In this document: piece by piece, positions 61,646 through 64,000 of the stretch
How positions within the stretch are numbered: position 1 is the stretch's first letter
Layout of the letters: each line of letters starts with the position of its first letter
NCBI GenBank assembly: GCA_002794785.1
Contig: NBBA01000005.1
Coordinates: 930,001 to 994,000, forward strand
DNA: 64,000 nucleotides
Direction: 5' to 3'
From: Coniferiporia sulphurascens
Taxonomy: Eukaryota > Basidiomycota > Agaricomycetes > Hymenochaetales > Hymenochaetaceae
Program-made: the position numbers and the translations under genes
The notes under the pieces: generated by a model
The model's input: only the letters and a program-made list of their open reading frames with translations
The model's database searches: none
What the model was told of the DNA's origin: nothing

Positions 61646-64000
61646 CTAGCCTTTATCGGACCTGAGATAAATAAACGAGAGACGTAGGAAGGCCCAGGAG
61701 AGTCCAACGGCACAGTACACGCTGGTGATCATTAGGGGTAAAAAGTCCATTGTACCGTCGTCTGCAGCCGAATCACCAGTAGGGATTGAATCTTTTAAAG
61801 TACGTCCGCTTGACAGACGCTTGACAAGCAAAGGGAATAGCGAAACAAAAGCCTGGAGTAAGACAAACCCGAGGAGATAGAGTCTTTCCAGGTAGTCAAG
61901 AATAACCATCGGCAATGACCTAGGAAACCTAGAAGAAAATTTGAACACGGATTTAGGTGCCATTATCGTTTTACTGGATTAACTTACTCATAGACCCTGC
62001 GGACCAATGGACGGAAAGTAAAATACATCCACAGAATTGAATAGAGGATCTTCACGAGTGTTTCTGCCAACAGACACGCTAAGCACTTCTGGAAGCATTC
62101 GAAATAGCTGGACTTACCTGCTGGTGTGAATAGAAGTGGGAACAGTGAAAATATACCTGAAACGCTCGCAATGACGAATGTTCGGAAGAGTGCATGGTTA
62201 TCCGCAGCAAGTAAACTAAAAGGAACCATTAGATGTTGAAAGAGACAGAATACGGACAAAGAAAACCTTAAAGGGACTAAGACCAAGAGGACAGCCTTTT
62301 CATGCACATGCCATCCAAACATGTATGAAACGTAACCACAGAGCGTGAGCGCGCACAAGAAAGATTTGTATGTGGGGGTCTTCCAAAGCTTTATCATAAA
62401 AATCTACAGCGAATTCTGAACTGAGCGCGCAGCATTCAGGTTTAAAAGGTAGTACGTACACTTTGAAAGGCCAGCGTGATGATGAATGTGTGGATTGGTG
62501 TGACATTCGGCAGAATAGCAAAAATGGTGTCACCGATAAGTCCTCTTGAAGCAGATGAGACGCCATCCACGTTCATAGCAACGTCCGCTCCGGTTATTTT
62601 CGCGTCTTAATGAACAAATATGAGTTTAAAGGAAAGGAGGTAGGATGACGTTGCATACATTTAAGTAAGACGCGATCAAAAGCAGTAACGAGTGCCCAGG
62701 CATTCGGAGCCCAATACGCATGATTCAGACCGCGCTTGAAAGGGAACAGACGGGACGCCAACTGAGGAAGCTGGCCCATCAAAAGAAAGGGCCCGATGGA
62801 CACTACAAACACCGCAATGACTATGTTGGAAAGAGAAAGAAATCTTGCAAAGGACAGTTCGCCTAGAAAGGTCAGCTCAAGAACTATGGACGGTAAGTTA
62901 AGGTGAACAAACCTTGCGGTGACATGCAGAATGCCCGCAGCAAATAGATGAAGTAGGCAGGCTGAGAGAGGTCAGTTGGATTTGCTTGCAAGGCTGGTGA
63001 CGGACTCACAGCCTGATACATATATATATGCTTAAAGTTCAGCAGTACAGCGAAGAAAAACCCGCAGCCAAGTAAATTGCCCTACACTATGTCAGTTCAG
63101 GGGTAGCGACCTCGAACGGTAAAGCAAGGACTCCTTACATTACGGGCAGACAAGATAGACCACAATAAAATTCCAAAAAGAAACCCGTTGTACTGGAAGT
63201 GGATGTGATCCACAATTAAAAATCCAGGGTGCAGAAACAACGAGGCCGATAGTATGCGTTGCGTTGACGGATCAAGGGCACCACGGGTAAAACTTGGAGT
63301 GAACAGGTTCAGATCTTTCACCAACGAAGAGCAACAGACTCAGTACCGGAGTAAAGCAGCCGCAAACACGAGCTCGGTGACGATGACACTAGAGCGCTGG
63401 AATACTATGACTGACCAAGAGTCATAATTGAGGTTATTAAGATCGACTATATTCCTATCGATGAGCGAGGCAGGTATGGAGAGGAGCCATTCGAAATAAG
63501 CGAAGAAAGGTGGGTAATCTAGAGCTGAAGAAAGTCCATTCATATCAGTTTTAGCACTCTGATATTTGTTCCGCACGCACTCCACTCTGAAGTGGTCTTG
63601 ACATTGAAAGTAAATGAGTTTTCTCGGCTCGTAATATGAGCAAGAGCCATTTACGTACGTCGTAGTACCACTTTGAGAGAGGTAGAGAATGTGTGACTGC
63701 TAACCAATTTCTATGCACTTCAAAGTCTGTCGAGCGGCTGGTTGGGAGGCGTGAGTGACTATAGGATGTAAAAGAGCGTGTATTCGCACTATGCTGGAAA
63801 GAGTAGGAGTTTAAACACGGTTGAAAGCACGAGCAAATCCCACTCGGATGAGGAGATGTCTTTCAAGAACCACCATAGTGATTTCCGGGTTGCCTCCGAG
63901 CTTCGTAGGGACCCTTTTGTTTGCTCCGTATTTGATGATAGCTGTGGTGCGGCAGCCGTTTTCCTGTGTTGCAGATTAGACACCTTTGCAGACTGAGTGG
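61646..64000 (-). CDS. ALG8: Dolichyl-phosphate-glucose glucosyltransferase Alg8 (5' end beyond window)
   Basis: Alg8 adds the second glucose to the lipid-linked oligosaccharide in the ER lumen. Family blocks in order: [20 protein letters not shown] (first helix); a luminal segment with [73 protein letters not shown] (the HAYWAPN segment typical of Alg8); and [19 protein letters not shown]. Multiple hydrophobic helices follow, with the stop at 61646-61648. Alg6 is the closest alternative, but the SRLFPFxRGLxHAYWAPN and GWHVHEKA wording fits Alg8. The frame is open past the right edge and the first codons seen lack an ATG, so the start is probably just outside the window. Confidence 0.85.

Overview
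The window is nuclear DNA from a filamentous fungus, most likely a basidiomycete of the Agaricomycetes. The evidence is a dense array of single-copy housekeeping genes, many introns of about 50-65 bases per gene with GT..AG borders and CTNAC-like branch points, about 50% GC, short intergenic gaps, and protein sequences of the basidiomycete type. I see no transposon, rRNA or tRNA gene, CRISPR array or prokaryotic feature. I read 27 protein-coding genes; the first (Sec10) is cut by the left edge and the last (ALG8) by the right edge. Exon joins were made by eye from splice sites, reading frame and family conservation, so individual borders may be off.

Layout. 1-8.1 kb: exocyst Sec10, an AUH-type enoyl-CoA hydratase, a MYND-finger protein and an unknown protein. 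8.2-11.7 kb: three consecutive proteasome genes (20S beta1, 19S Rpn12, 20S alpha7). 11.9-17.4 kb: two adjacent nucleoporin genes whose products are partners (Nup82/Nup88 type and Nsp1). 18.3-28.6 kb: an ankyrin-FYVE-RING protein, an acidic unknown, a PI31-type proteasome regulator and the spliceosomal DEAD-box ATPase Prp5. 29-37.5 kb: a DHA1 drug:H+ antiporter, a ferric reductase, a 1.7 kb gene-free stretch and a kynurenine aminotransferase. 37.6-52.7 kb: the Ski2-like helicase Slh1, EMC3, the calcium sensor NCS-1/Frq1, a Cys-rich unknown, a PROPPIN and the arginyltransferase ATE1. 53-64 kb: a sugar transporter, the mitochondrial peptidase Imp2, a Kch1-type potassium channel with a Tyr/Gly/Gln-rich tail, the GTPase Rbg1/DRG1 and the glucosyltransferase ALG8.

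The most unusual signal is in gene architecture, not gene content. Several conserved motifs can only be rebuilt by splicing in microexons: 3 nt in the FYVE finger, 7, 9 and 12 nt in Rbg1, 17 nt in Slh1 and in the sugar transporter, and 27 nt in Kch1. Two introns appear to be GC-AG with GCGAG donors (Rbg1 and NCS-1). Beyond that, proteasome genes and nucleoporin-complex partners are physically clustered, with shared ACGCGT elements in their promoters, and the Slh1 homologue has a decayed second helicase cassette and lacks its second Sec63 unit.
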